Assembly (NCBI GenBank): GCA_026182355.1
Contig: JAPFBL010001617.1
Span: 7,937,001 to 8,001,000, forward strand
Direction: 5' to 3'
Length of the DNA stretch: 64,000 nucleotides
DNA from: Hermatobates lingyangjiaoensis
Taxonomy: Eukaryota > Arthropoda > Insecta > Hemiptera > Hermatobatidae
Position numbers and translations under genes: made by a program. The notes below the pieces were generated by a model, which was not told the origin of the DNA, did no database searches, and was given only the letters and a program-made list of their open reading frames with translations. Positions 24,783 through 35,879 of this stretch are shown piece by piece (within the stretch, counting starts at the first letter, position 1; each line of letters opens with the position of its first letter).

Positions 24783-25128
24783 AAAAGTATCGACCGTGGA
24801 ATAGAAACAAAACTAAAGTTTATCGGGACTCGGTAAATTCTTCAGGTTCAAATTAAACTCTCAATGTCAACGTTTCTGTTTTTATATAAAAACTTTTTCA
24901 TAAGCCTACAAAAAACAGGAAATATAAGAAATAATGCAATCATTCAAAAATCAAACATACATACAAAGTTTGATTTTAGAATGATTGAATTATTTTTTAT
25001 ATTTCCTCTGTTTTATAGGCCTATGAAAGAGGTCTTAAATAAAATCCGAAACGTTCTCATTGAGAGTTTAATTTGGACATCAAATTGAAAATCTCATAAT
25101 TAAAGACCGAGTCCCAATAAACTTTAGT
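24783..25128. mobile_element. Inverted PLE-4 pLTR pair, longest copy
   Basis: The arms of about 160 bp meet near 24962 (ATCAAACATACATACAAAGTTTGAT). The right arm holds GGCCTATGAAAGAGG, a stem, CCGAAACGTTCTCATTGAG; the left arm holds its inverse with different mutations. Outer ends (AAAGTTTATCGGGACTCGGT and its inverse) meet TA repeats. The coding region of this family is not in the window. Confidence 0.7.
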
Positions 25129-25141
25129 TATATATATATAT

Positions 25142-25295
25142 TTATATATATATGTTTGTAAAAGTTGGAAGCAGTCCTTCATTTAAACATATATTGTTAA
25201 ATAACGCCCCATATTTGGCTTGTATCTGCTTCTTACACAATTTCTCCAGTTTCCGGAATTTCTTCCTCGTCTCTTCATTTAAACTATAAAGTTTT
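25142..25295 (-). pseudogene. PLE-1 N-terminal fragment, inverted end
   Basis: The minus frame reads LYSLNEETRKKFRKLEKLCK, FNNICLNEGLLP, FTNI and then TA-encoded residues. It is the best-preserved N-terminal block here. The same block occurs in plus orientation at the other end of this insertion (26222-26312), so the insertion has the same element end facing outward on both sides. The region corresponds to the conserved N-terminal motif upstream of the RT in PLEs (inference from position and sequence style). Confidence 0.75.
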
Positions 25296-25339
25296 AGTGA
25301 TAATGGCGTCTGATAGTGGTCTATCCACAGTGGGATCAG

Positions 25340-26011
25340 ATCCCTAATCCACAGAACGTACAAGACCGCCTCAACCTGGTACCTTTTCAACAGTAATATT
25401 TCGTCAACCAAGCAAGCGTTAATCAACAATGGTTACTCAAACAAGTATTTCGACAACATTCTAAGACGCTACCTCGAAAATAGATTCACCTCAGATAATA
25501 AGAGCCTAATAACAGGCACTAACCACAAAATATTCTACAAGAACCAATATAGAGATGAATATAAGACTGATGAACGTGTTTTGAAAAATATTATAAAAAG
25601 CCATGTTAAATGTATTAAGCCTGACAATAGTTTGACCCTGATAACTTACTACCAAAGCCCTTCAATAAGCAGTTTAATAATGAAAAATAGTCCTAGCGTA
25701 AAGGAGTCAAAAGAAACAAATCTTGTATATGAGTACTCATGTAATATCGGGGGCTGCGAGGCCCGAAAAGCTCATATATAGGAATGACTTCGACTTCATT
25801 GTCTAGAAGAATTACTATGCACCTTTCTGCCGGCGCGCCAAAATTCCATACAACAGCAGTCCATAAGACAAAACTCACAAGAGAAATGATGGTAAATTCC
25901 ACGAAAATTATCGCTAGAGAAAGAAATCATTTTAAATTACAACTATTAGAAGCAATAATTATTCAAGAAAAGCAACCAGCGATAAATATCCAAGTTAATA
26001 ATTCTTGTTGA
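25340..26011 (+). pseudogene. PLE-1 RT C-terminus and GIY-YIG nuclease
   Basis: One open frame from about 25350 reads HRTYKTASTWYLF, QALINNGYSNKYFDNILRRY, KNQYRDEYKTDERVLKN and VYEYSCNIGGCEARKAH. A single base deletion near 25775 then breaks the YIG motif: the next frame gives YIGMTSTSLSRRITMHLS, LQLLEAIIIQEKQPAIN and a stop at 26011. The nuclease cysteines (CNIGGC) and the arginine of LSRR are present. It is otherwise well preserved. Its RT motifs were never copied, since the left junction is with the inverted N-terminal fragment. Confidence 0.85.
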
Positions 26012-26152
26012 ATTTTAAAACTATTTGTAAACAGAAACACCCAGATTAGCCAGGTAAGGGTCCGTGATACAGGGCGATGCCCTGTAAACATTCCATTAAT
26101 AATCCATCTCTATATATATATAACTAGCTTTCCTACTATTACTCTCATTATT

Positions 26153-26191
26153 GTCCTGAAGTTGAATGTGGTACATTCAAAACATGTCGAC
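26153..26191 (+). ncRNA. PLE-1-type hammerhead, ACATGT stem III
   Basis: GTC (26153-26155), CTGAAGT (A9 changed), extra T, stem II GAATGT/ACATTC with loop GGT, AAA (G12 changed), palindrome ACATGT, C, GAC pairing with GTC. The fold is preserved but two core bases are mutated. Confidence 0.5.
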
Positions 26192-26312
26192 TTGTAATAT
26201 CGGTGATAGACTTTATAGTTTTAATGAAGAGACGAGGAAGGAATTCCGGAAACTGGAGAAATTGTGTAAGAAGCAGATACAAGCCAAATATGGGGCGTTC
26301 TTTAACAATATA
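26166..26312 (+). pseudogene. PLE-1 N-terminal frame starting inside ribozyme
   Basis: From the ATG within stem II, the frame reads without a stop through MWYIQNMSTCNIGDRLYSF, NEETRKEFRKLEKLCKKQ and FFNN into the TA tract. It matches 25142-25295 residue for residue in the LEKLCKKQIQAKYGA part. This shows the ribozyme overlapping the start of the coding region. Confidence 0.7.
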
Positions 26313-26320
26313 TATATAAA

Positions 26321-26510
26321 AAGCTTTCACATAAACACGTGAAATAACAATCAATGATCAAACCACAATAAGAAATGGGAAAACAAGACTAAGATGGGTT
26401 TTTGACTCTGACGAAGACCGCTTGTTACGGTTGAAAGATCTTAGTCTTTTTTTCCCATTTCATATTGTGGTTTGATCATTGATTTTTAATTCACGTGTTT
26501 ATGTGAAATC
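26321..26510. mobile_element. Asymmetric inverted PLE-3 pair
   Basis: The left arm (minus, 26321-26394) stops inside the ribozyme at AAGAT. The right arm (plus, 26395-26510) is complete from TGGG to the tail hairpin and GTGAAATC. It directly abuts the end of the PLE-1 insertion, within the same TA-rich tract. Confidence 0.85.
26395..26457 (+). ncRNA. PLE-3 hammerhead ribozyme, intact core
   Basis: TGGG, T-loop, GACT, CTGACGA, extra A, stem II GACCG/CGGTT with loop CTTGTTA, GAA, AGATCT, T, AGTC, T-loop, CCCA. Stem I pairs as AGTC/GACT and, after an internal loop, CCCA/TGGG. All core boxes are present. Confidence 0.75.
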
Positions 26511-26539
26511 ATTATATATATATATATATATATATAAGC

Positions 26540-26850
26540 AGTGTGAAGGAAACCTGTTAAAGTCAAGGTTATGTTGACATTTTCCATAGTGAAAGAATTC
26601 AATATGAGATTAATGTATATTATCAGTTTAGTTAGTGTTTAATAATTCTTTTTGATCTTTTGATAATTTTTAAACAAAATTGTTTAAGTAATAGTTATTT
26701 TTGAAAATGATCAGAGTTGATCGAAACGTCGGAATGAGTGTAAGTAACCTTATTAATAAAACATTTCGTGAATTGGTGTACATTTTACCTAAAAGATGGA
26801 AAAATTATATTAGAAAATTAGAAAAGTTGTGCAAAAACGAACTTGATTAA
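26540..26850 (+). pseudogene. PLE-1 pLTR and N-terminal frame
   Basis: The left part is pLTR-like AT-rich DNA. The ATG at 26707, inside the ribozyme, opens a frame MIRVDRNVGMSVSNLINKTF, RELVYILP, IRKLEKLCKNELD then a stop. FRELVYILP...IRKLEKLCKN aligns with FGELVFNLP...LRKLEKLNRK at 51.3 kb. The fragment ends before the FNN block. Confidence 0.65.
26701..26736 (+). ncRNA. PLE-1 hammerhead-like motif, ACGT stem III
   Basis: TTGAAAA, T, stem II GATC/GATC with loop AGAGTT, GAA, ACGT, C, GG. C3 and G8 are mutated. GTAAGT follows at about 26740. Confidence 0.5.
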
Positions 26851-26878
26851 AAATAAGCAAGACATTTAATGAAACATA

Positions 26879-26924
26879 TATATGAATTAAACACCACAAC
26901 AATTGTAGTGTTTAATTCATATAT
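26879..26924. repeat. Near-perfect 20-bp hairpin
   Basis: ATATGAATTAAACAC and GTGTTTAATTCATAT form inverted arms around ACAACAATTGTA. It may be the inverted terminal stub of the neighbouring PLE-1 piece. Confidence 0.6.
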
Positions 26925-26981
26925 CATATCAAGAGTTATTGTTGATTATTAATTTTTATATATATATGTATATGAGAAAAC

Positions 26982-27036
26982 AGGACTAAGATCTTTCAAA
27001 CGTAACAAGCGGTCTTCGTCAGAGTCAAAAACCCAA
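26982..27036 (-). ncRNA. PLE-3 hammerhead, left arm
   Basis: Minus strand: GACT, CTGACGA, extra A, GACCG...CGTTT, GAA, AGATCT, T, AGTC. The core is complete and stem II has one mismatch. The outer CCCA is changed. Confidence 0.6.
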
Positions 27037-27083
27037 CTGAATAATTATCTTAATTAATTATTAACTTAACTTAATTAATGCGT

Positions 27084-27156
27084 TGGGTTTTTGACTCTGA
27101 CGAAGACCGGTTGTTACCGCTTGTTACGGTTGAAAGATCTTAGTCTTGTTTTCCCA
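27084..27156 (+). ncRNA. PLE-3 hammerhead with enlarged stem II
   Basis: All core boxes are intact. The stem II loop holds a 10-nt partial duplication (GGTTGTTACC before GCTTGTTACGG), which can pair within itself and lengthen helix II. Confidence 0.65.
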
Positions 27157-27209
27157 TTTCTTATTGTGGTTTGATCATTGATCACATTGAACACATGTTT
27201 ATGTGAAAT

Positions 27210-27211
<2 letters not shown>

Positions 27212-27243
<32 letters not shown>
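27212..27243. repeat. (TA)n at PLE-3 end
   Basis: It directly follows the PLE-3 pair. An (AATT)n run lies close by at 27276-27308. Confidence 0.95.
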
Positions 27244-27245
<2 letters not shown>

Positions 27246-27479
27246 CAACGTTCAATACAGTCAAAAAATATAGACTAATTAATTAATTAATTAATTAATT
27301 AATTAATAACACAGGCTAATTCTTTGTCACATATTTCTTCTCAAATGTCTCCTTATATTGTTAGCCATGGCTAAATGCTGATGTCGGGCTGTCTTACTTG
27401 CCTATTATCAATTCTCTTCCTTCCTTCAATTCCTTCCCTTGTTATATACCTACCCTATTCCTCACAAAACCTCCTGGTC

Positions 27480-27725
27480 TTCTTTCCACTGTGTTTATTG
27501 ATTTGTCTTCACCCAGTGTGATGCTTCGTATGTAGGTTCAGCTTCCAGGAACCAAACTTGCCTATAATCAGAGGTCTGCCGTTGGTAAACGCTGTTACCT
27601 TCCCGTTTGCCATTAATTCCAGTTCTCACGGACTCAGTTTCACTGTGTCACTTTGAGAGGTTTAGAAGAAGCACTTATTAGTTTCCTGGGAGCTAGATCT
27701 GCTCCTGGATTTAACCTCAATTGAT
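27480..27725 (+). pseudogene. PLE-2 GIY-YIG fragment, heavily decayed
   Basis: Across shifting frames: FVFTQCDASYVGSASRNQT, LPV, LTDSVS and TLRGLEEALISFLGARSAP, GFNLN, stop. The order and C-terminus match 53162-53545 (AFYVGLSS, TLRASEEAHIWLLNARFPPGLN). Several stops are present. The following DNA to about 27870 is T-rich like the PLE-2 3' UTR. Confidence 0.7.
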
Positions 27726-27729
27726 ATAT

Positions 27730-30700
27730 TTTATTTAGTGCTTTCTTTACTTATTTATTTTTTAATTACAGTTTATTTTTTCAAAATTTGAAATAGTTTT
27801 TCATTGAAATATTTTTATCTCTTATTGATTTATTTCTGTTTTTATTTATATTAATGTCCTTATCTCCACTCCCTCTATAAGTTGGCTACACTGACATGTC
27901 TGTTATATTTGGTTTTAGTTTAATTTTTTTTTAACTCCTGGGCTCATTTTTGCAAGTAGCATACTCCTCTTGTAGTAGGAGAAAGATACATAGCGTTCAT
28001 ATTTGTAACTCATTTACAACTAGTAGCTAGACTAGTCATCTATGAATGATCTGAATATACTATCAAGAACCCGTAAAGAATAAATTCATGATATCAAATA
28101 ATAGATTTATTACCATAAGCTGTTATATGCCTACTGAGTATTGATAATTACTCTTTCAAATGATAAATACGTCTTTTGTTGTAAAGCTAAAAGTCCTATT
28201 CACGAGTAGTACAAAACATGATTCACTAGAATACTGTCATAGGAAAAATTTTGTTCAGTATTTTATATAACCTACGTTTTTATTTGTGAATTTGAATCAT
28301 CCTATGTTATACATATATATAAATAAAGTTTCAAACAGTTATTATATCCGTCGGCGAAGTGACGGGTGTTGGACGAAGTGACTAGTAATAATAAAATAAA
28401 GATTGATTGGATCCCACGATAAAATAATATTTAGGCAAGATGTCATCTTGTCTGCAATATTTTTGTGGCATACACTCACAGCATATTAATAGTTACTTGA
28501 TTAAGCAATATGAATTTATATAACTGCAAAGTAAATAATGCGATCCAGCATGATTGTGACAAAACCTCAATCATCATGAAATAAGAACAAAGAAAGAAAA
28601 AAGGAGTATTACATTTTCAAAGGACATTGAGTGTAGAACGAATGAGAAAGGCGAAGCGTGACGAAGTGTGTGAAGTTTTGACATTAAAGAGAAGAGGTCT
28701 CTAAGAACACTAGCTTTCGTCTGGCCAAAATATTTTCCACAAACTGTCTTCCTACTGTTTTTACAGCTGCTCCTTTGTTTACAAATTGTACAGTTTTTAT
28801 TTTTTCCCTTGTTTCTAAACATTACAACATTCTTGTTGCATTCTAATTTGAGTTGATTCAAATTAGAATTAGGATATTTTTACTAATGTTAGGATTTTAA
28901 AGCTAACGTTTTTACAGAGGTTATGTTATTAATATTATCTGTAATCAACTATACCATACAAATGTAAAGCTCTTGTAATGCTCACAGATAATCAATATAA
29001 ATAGATTAATTCTAATGTGGTTACAACAAATGTTATCAGTTATGCTGAAAATCCATTGAATGCTTCCTGCTTTTGAAATAATGTTCAGAATATAAATTAT
29101 AACTGCATTTCATTAATTTTTTGACGGCACTGACGGACTGTGACCTCTTACACCCACATTTTTCCTTGAATATGTAAACCTTACTATTTTTTAAATATTT
29201 TACGCCTTAAGTTATTTTATTTTTGTGAGTTCACCATACTTAAAATCAAATGTTCATGTTCAACTGCAGAGTTAGTTGCTGTTGCCAGGTGAGTAGAGCT
29301 CTTCATCTCCTGATGACGGAAAGGTCAGAATATGGAAGCCAGTTTCGTTGTAGTCTCTTAGTGCTCTTTTCTCTTAATAATTTGACGAGCTTTTCTAATA
29401 GACTATTCTTGCTTCTTTAATATCAGAAAAATGGCTATGATTTTTGAACCAGAACAAGTGGTCTTCGCCAGGATTCACTGATACTGACAAAGTCCACTTG
29501 ATTTGGTTGAAAAATCTTCATTTTACATTTTAATAATTACAGATATATTTAAAATAAACAAGACATTTCTAATATGCAGTGCTCTTCTTCAGATTACGTC
29601 GACTATTACAGTAAATGGAAAGGACTTTCTTTGTTTACATAAATCTTTACATGTGCAGGCTTGAATTATTTTCTTAACATTTGTAAATACCACATAGTTA
29701 CTGACTGTGTAATTCCTGAAGGAATTTAAATAATTTTATTTGAACTTAAAATATCAAAGCCAAAAAAACTCAAAATAAACTGAAGTATACTCAAAGTTTA
29801 AGATGGTTATATATTTTAGTTTTTATGTTACAACAACAAAACAATAAAAATCACTTTTTGTTTAATAAATGAAAATATTATTCCATAAATTATCCAGAAT
29901 AATAAACAGTTCTAAAAAAAGTATTCCGCGGAGTAGGACATTGAGCCGTGATTTCAAAAAAAACTGGTTTCATCTCAAGTTTATCAGTCTGCGGTTCCAA
30001 AGCCCTTACCATCCCGAATGGCATAAAATTTTAGAGGAAACAGTTTCAAGTTCTCAGCAGTGCTTGACCTGTATACCAACATATGCTCAAGGCTTTCCAA
30101 CGGACGCAGACACCAATGTTCCTTAGCAGTTATTTTTACTTTACTGTAAGTAAAGTATCACGATCGTGAAAAAAAATTGATCTGGAAACTTTGACGGAAT
30201 TACATATTTTGAGGTCCCAGAAGTCGTTTTATGAGGTTTCTCCATGATGTCTGTGTGTGTGTGGTTAGATGTGTATCCGAAAGCTACTGTAGACACTAAT
30301 GTCCAATTAATAGGTCAAATAATTGTAGAGTGTAGATGTGCCTCATTGTTTGGGATAAATTATACATGATAGGAAAGTTACTTTTTTTGCCAAAATGTGC
30401 TTTAAGACACCTTTTTTCCCTCCTAAACTACTTATACTAGAGTCTTGAAATTTTAGCATTATCATAGAATCAACAAACAATTACTGAAAAAAATCTAAGA
30501 TTTTTAAAACAACTGGAAATACTTTTTTTTCCAATAAAATGTAAAAATTTTGAATTATGATTCAATCTGAAATATTGTGAAATGGATACAAGACATACCC
30601 TTAGATGGATTAGCTGAAATCAAAGTTATGCTTAGAGGTTCAATGAAGAAATTTGAAATGATTTAGTGACTTAATATGAGATATAAAAAGAATAAAATTC

Positions 30701-31240
30701 TTACACGTAAAAAATCAGCTTCGATCAAAGATATAATTTCTGTTTGAAATTACATCAAACGTATAAAATATATAAACATATATTTTATGCTAATATATAT
30801 TTTATCTGGAAATTCTTTCTCATTGATAATTTTAAATAGTGATTATAATATATTAAAATGAGTTTTAGTTAATATGTTGCAATGATTTAGGCACAACTAT
30901 ATTGGATAAATGGATAGGACTTTCAGATAGCGATATAAAGTACACATTAATAATTTAAGCAGAGAAGTAATAAAGAAAGGAATTTTTAAATCTTCAGAAC
31001 AAAAAAGAAGTATTTGTTCAATAAAATGTAAAAAAAATTACTTACGGTAGAATGTGAAAGTTTCTGAGGAGACAAACATCATTAGTTTGTAAACTAATTT
31101 GATCATTTTTTGCTTATAGTAAAGTTGAGTGCTGGCCACTCCAAATTTTTCATTAATGTATCATATTACACAAGTTTTACTTCTCTATTGCTAATATTTA
31201 GTTTTTGTATCACATAGTGATAACAAATTGAAGTTGCATG
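27730..31240. other. AT-rich DNA, no secure gene
   Basis: A 95-codon minus frame at 28574-28861 has cysteines (CTICKQR...C) that loosely recall a zinc-binding transposase tail, but no family could be assigned. A degenerate PLE-3 ribozyme relic lies at 29450-29520. The rest is featureless. Confidence 0.4.
29450..29520. mobile_element. PLE-3 relic
   Basis: GAACCAGAACAAGTGGTCTTCG followed by ACTGATACTGACAAAGTCCA and TTGGTTGAAAAATCTTCA is a mutated inverted pair of the PLE-3 core. Confidence 0.45.
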
Positions 31241-31249
31241 TCTTCAATG

Positions 31250-31470
31250 GACTGCTCATGTTTGTACGCACCTTGCGGCAGGTGGTCCTAAAAAGCATGT
31301 AAACATGTCCATAGAATGAAACTAAGCCGGCAAATGTTGACAAGCAACAGAGAAATAATTAATGAAGAAAAATTACGTTAGTCGTTTCCAAATAATAGAA
31401 GCTCTCAACATATTAGAGAAGAAACCTAGTATGAACACCCGAACATCGGGATTAATTAACGAAGAGTAAC
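31250..31470 (+). pseudogene. PLE-1 GIY-YIG C-terminal fragment
   Basis: Broken frames read HLAAGGPKKH and RFQIIEALNILEKKPSMNTR, aligned with HLAAGAPKDH and RLQILESLCIREHKPNLNN of the 50-kb copy. Stops interrupt it. The YIG part is missing. Confidence 0.7.
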
Positions 31471-31677
31471 CAGGAGGAACAGCTGAAGATTATCTAAAGC
31501 CTTTAGGGCTAAATATTTGATGAGGAATGCAAACCTGTATTATTTACTGATAATTACCATAGCCTAACTGTAACCTTCTTATCATGACAGTGAAATAGGC
31601 ATTTTGATTAAATTTAATATTTTCATCATTACTATTAAATTAGATATACATTCCTAGTTTTAATCTGTTGTAATAAA

Positions 31678-31715
31678 ACCCTGAAGATGGTCAATGTTAA
31701 CAGAAAAGTTAGTTA
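31678..31715 (+). ncRNA. Degraded PLE-1 hammerhead
   Basis: CC, CTGAAGA (31681-31687), extra T, GGTC, AAT, then a stem mutated to GTTAAC, GAAAAGTT. The ATG frame MVNVNRKVS ends at a stop. Confidence 0.45.
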
Positions 31716-31719
31716 ATTA

Positions 31720-31919
31720 TAACATAGTTACATTAATAAATAGTTTTGAATAATGAGAAGTCATTGTAAACAAAGCTTTGGTATACCTGACAATTAGAAA
31801 CAACAGATAGAAAGATAGAAAAGTTAACAAGAAGAGTGGGATTAACACGAATTGAGAAGGAATTGAATGGAACATGTTGCAAGGAAAGTCTGCTCTCTAA
31901 ATATATACACACACACGCA

Positions 31920-31921
<2 letters not shown>
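31720..31921 (+). pseudogene. Decayed PLE-1 N-terminal fragment
   Basis: Near the end, RIEKELNGTCCKESLLSKYI aligns loosely with FNNICLNEGLLPKYTNI and then enters the TA tract. With the pieces at 31250 and 31678 it repeats the order nuclease, pLTR/ribozyme, N-terminus, (TA)n. Confidence 0.45.

Positions 31922-31968
<47 letters not shown>
31922..31968. repeat. (TA)n at PLE-1 end
   Basis: TA tract preceded by a short (CA)n run. Confidence 0.95.
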
Positions 31969-31969
<1 letters not shown>

Positions 31970-31970
<1 letters not shown>

Positions 31971-34900
31971 TCAATTTCTTTATTCCATGTGGCGAATTGT
32001 ATATTGTACTGCACGTACTATTAAATGGGTGAAAATAGTGCAAAATTGCTTTCATTCGAACAGAAAGAAATTTGTAATAACATGACCAGATCATGTTGAA
32101 TTTATTTTTGATCCAGAGAGAAAGCATCAATTCATGCATCGAAGAGCCCACATTCAACGGGAGTTATAGTAACAAACACTGGAATGACAAAGTCAAAATT
32201 CATAGCATAAACAACAAAATTCATAAACAATGCATTGTTTTTTAGACAACAATTATGAATCTTCACCATGTTTCTGAAGGTTGAATGTAAATCAGCAATA
32301 CTACCTTGAGGTTCTTGCACAACTGCATGAAAAATTCAGTAAAAAAAAACACCAAAATTGTGGAAAACACATGTTTGTTTAGACAAACCACCTGAGCATA
32401 TTTGATTGCTTGCCAAGACTTGTCAGCAGTGAGTATAACATTCCAGTGCCAGATTATTTTATTTGTTTCACCTGGAACCCCATGTGACTCTTATCTTCTC
32501 CCTAAGGTCCAATTTTTATTAAGAGGAACAAACTTTCAGACTGTTATAGCTGTGAAAAAAACTTGCAGACTTCCATCACAGTTTTAAAATATAGAAAATC
32601 GGTTTAGGACGGTGTAGGGACTGAAAAGTGAAGTATTGCATGGGATACTAAGTAAATATGTATAAATTTATCATAAAACGTTTAACATCATTAGTCTGGT
32701 TAATTATATCCACCACAATAAATTACAAACGATGATTACAAACATTAGTAATACAATATAATACCCACCGCTATACCCATGATAAATATACTGGTTGCGT
32801 TAGATCACGAAAGTACTTAATATTGGACATGATTAGCACTTGTCAACATGATTGGACGACACCAAGTGTTGTTAACATCCCAGATAATATAGTTAGCCCA
32901 CGGTTTAAATAGGTGCCCCAATCAAATATTAGCCAAATGTTTGATCAATAGATCACACTATTGATGGGCATTCGAAAACTATGTCTACAACATAGAGTTT
33001 TTTTTATATAAAGTTATAAATTTTATCAAAGAGAAATCAATATTTATAGTTATATTCATTATAAAAAAATGTATAAAAACTTATGGATAAATAAAGCTGT
33101 TATTATTATTTAACAACACTTTGATTGAATGAATTTTAAATATTCCATTATTTTACGGCAACACATTTAATCTTATCATAGAAAAAATACTCAGAATACA
33201 ATTGTGCATTATACAATATTCAAATTTACACTTATGATAGATATTATTCGAAAATAATTGTATAAATATAACTAATACATATCTACAAAGGAAGTGATAA
33301 AAGGTAGTGAGTGATTCACATTAATAAAATTGTTTCAATTTTGGTAACAAAAGAACAGAATAAAAAAATTGCTAAGGTTAAAATCGGGATGCAATAATTA
33401 TTTAATGAGAGTGGTGATAGTAAATTTTATAATATAGATGATGAAGTGAGTTTTTGTGGAAGATATTGATTAAAGGGACATAAAGAGGGCGGTATCTTCA
33501 AAGCCAACGTTCCCTCTGACAGTGGTTCCAAATTGCATTTGGTTATAACTTGGCCTTCCTTGTAATAAACTCAAAAACAAGTGGAACCATTAGTTATTTA
33601 CAGCTTCAAAAAAAAAAATCTTGAAACATGAAATAATGAAAATAAATTTCAATAACAAAAAAAATTTGATTATTTTTTAATACCTGCAAAATTAAAAAAA
33701 AATAGCTTACTATTTAAGAATGGATTATAGAAACATGTTTTTAAATATATATTTATATAATAAATTTACATATTAATTTTTTTATCGTATAAAATCGCGC
33801 CCATGTTCCAATTTAAATTAATATTTACTATTTTTACATCATATATAAAATTAGAATGTACGTGTTTAAGAAAACATGACAGCATCGCAGAATACGATGC
33901 AAACAAGAACTTTGGAGTGGAAACATTTTATACCGTTTTTTTGTAAAATAAATATAGTGAAGCTAAAAATGAATTCATATATATTATAATAGATATAGAG
34001 ACGTTACAGTGTTTCAAGGACATTTTAAATAAGTTATGTAAATGACATAGCTCTTCATATACGTAAATACAATTATACGAAGTAGATTTTTTGTTATACC
34101 TTTAACGTGCTTTGTTAATAATGAAGAGAATGTATAAAAAAAAATATACATATTTGAAAATCACTTAATTAACTAAATTAGAGTAAACAACATGCAGTAT
34201 GACGTGCATTACAATACATTATATTGAAATTAATCAATTACACTGCGACACTTTATAAAAAGATAATAAGTAATTATCGTAAGAATTATACAATTAAGAT
34301 AGCAAGTACTAATAGTAGCAGACATACAACAAAACATTAGAATATTAAAAAAAATATAAAGTTATGATAAACTCATGTAAGCATAGCAAACCTCTGAATG
34401 CATCTTATTTTATTCATTAATTCTCTATAATAAAATATAAAACCCCTTATGCTTCAGAAAATTGTATTAATATTCTAAATTTGCCGGATTCTTCTAACAT
34501 TTACATTTGTTAAATATTTTTAAGGGACTTCAAAGTCTCTGTATTTATTTTTTATATACATGTTCTATTAGATATTCAATAATTTAATATTTAATATTGA
34601 TCATCGTTAATAAAAGTCTCACTCCTTAAATTTATACCTTCTTCATAATGCTAGGTGTTTCATTTCCATGATGTTCCAGGAGATCTATATTACATGTTAT
34701 CTACATTATTATTCTTATTTATCAGGATATGTACTAGATAAATATTAATTTAAAACAGAAGGTTTGTGATTTATAGTTGTAAAATAATTTTAATATCTGT
34801 TCAAAAACCCTAAAAATATTATAGAATACAGCGCATAAAAAGCATGATTGTTTGTTTGTTTATTTCGAACCATAATTTCAGTTATCTTCATGGATTAGTT

Positions 34901-35630
34901 AAAAATTGAACTACTGAAAACTTTTCTGAGCATCACTTAACTCACATAGGCTTCTTATCGTAGAAGGAATACATGATGTTCATAGTATTAAAGAACAGAT
35001 AAAACTGAGTGCAATTTATTTAAACAACTTTATGTATAAAGCAGTGCTCAAATTTTTCTTGAGTGACTATTTTATGTAAGCATTTCTGGTATTTACAAAA
35101 GAAGTGTAAGAATGCGTCAAACTTAAACTTAAACTATAATTTTCTTTCTTTCTTGAAAAAACTATATCAAATTTTGTGTATAAATTCTTGTTATGGTTGT
35201 TTCCAAGACCCCCCTCATATTAGTCTTGTTTTAGAGGTAAACAGTGCGGCTCATTTGTCTTTTGACTCTTATTTTTATGCTCCAGCTGATATAACCGGTT
35301 TGATTCTAAGTGAGAGTTCAAAATGTTGCTTGACTCAAGTTTATTGGAATAGAAGTATTCAAAGTAACTGACACCTGCAGACTCAGGACCAACCTCCTCC
35401 GGGGTCCACTGCTAATACTTTAACATACAGCCTCCAGTGGTATTACCGGTAATACTAAAGCCGTTAGACTAGGCCAGATCTGTTTTTCAATGTAGTGTTA
35501 TCGATATCATTATTATAGTGTAATAATCACCAAGATAAAATAATAAAGTAATTGTTTTATCAATGTAATTACTAATATGTAACGAAGTGACCAAGGTTTA
35601 CGCGATGTTATAAAATTTGATAAGATCCTT
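31970..35630. other. Very AT-rich DNA, nothing recognised
   Basis: No gene, repeat family or RNA could be supported. The interval 33000-34800 is especially low in G and C. Confidence 0.5.
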
Positions 35631-35656
35631 AGATCAACTTATATATACAATAGTAG

Positions 35657-35875
35657 TTAATGATCAAACCACAATATGAAATGGGAAAACAAGACTAAGA
35701 TCTTTAAACCGTAACAAGCGGTCTTCGTCAGAGTCAAAAACCCAACTGAGGGCAAAAACTAAGTTGGACTCTGACGAAGACCGAATGTTCCGGTTAAAAG
35801 ATCTTAGTCTTGTTTTCCCATTTCATATTTTGGCTTGATCATTGATTGTTATTTCACGTGTTTATGTGAAATCTT
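35657..35875. mobile_element. Inverted PLE-3 pair with 15-bp flanking repeat
   Basis: The arms meet near 35755. The insertion is flanked by TATATACAATAGTAG (left) and TATATACGATAGTAG (right), a likely target duplication with one mismatch. G12 of the ribozyme is lost in both arms (TAAA and AAAA). Confidence 0.8.
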
Positions 35876-35879
35876 TATA

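Larger units (their letters stand above)
26974..27210. mobile_element. Inverted PLE-3 pair with 40-bp spacer
   Basis: The left arm (minus, 26974-27040) and right arm (plus, 27082-27210) are separated by an AATTAATTA-rich spacer absent from the other pairs. The right arm has an insertion in stem II. It ends at GTGAAATC before a TA tract. Confidence 0.85.

Noticed and set aside
28574..28861. Minus frame with CTICKQR...C, possibly a piggyBac-like zinc-binding tail
   Set aside because: Only one of the expected cysteine pairs is convincing and the frame then loses similarity. No transposase core or terminal repeats are nearby.
29290..29345. CTGATGACGG at about 29312 as another hammerhead
   Set aside because: The following bases do not give a stem II closed by GAA, so only the first box matches.
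31836..32157. Overlapping open frames rich in Ile-Tyr
   Set aside because: They are translations of the TA tract. Only the LLSKYI part on the plus strand was kept, as a PLE relic.
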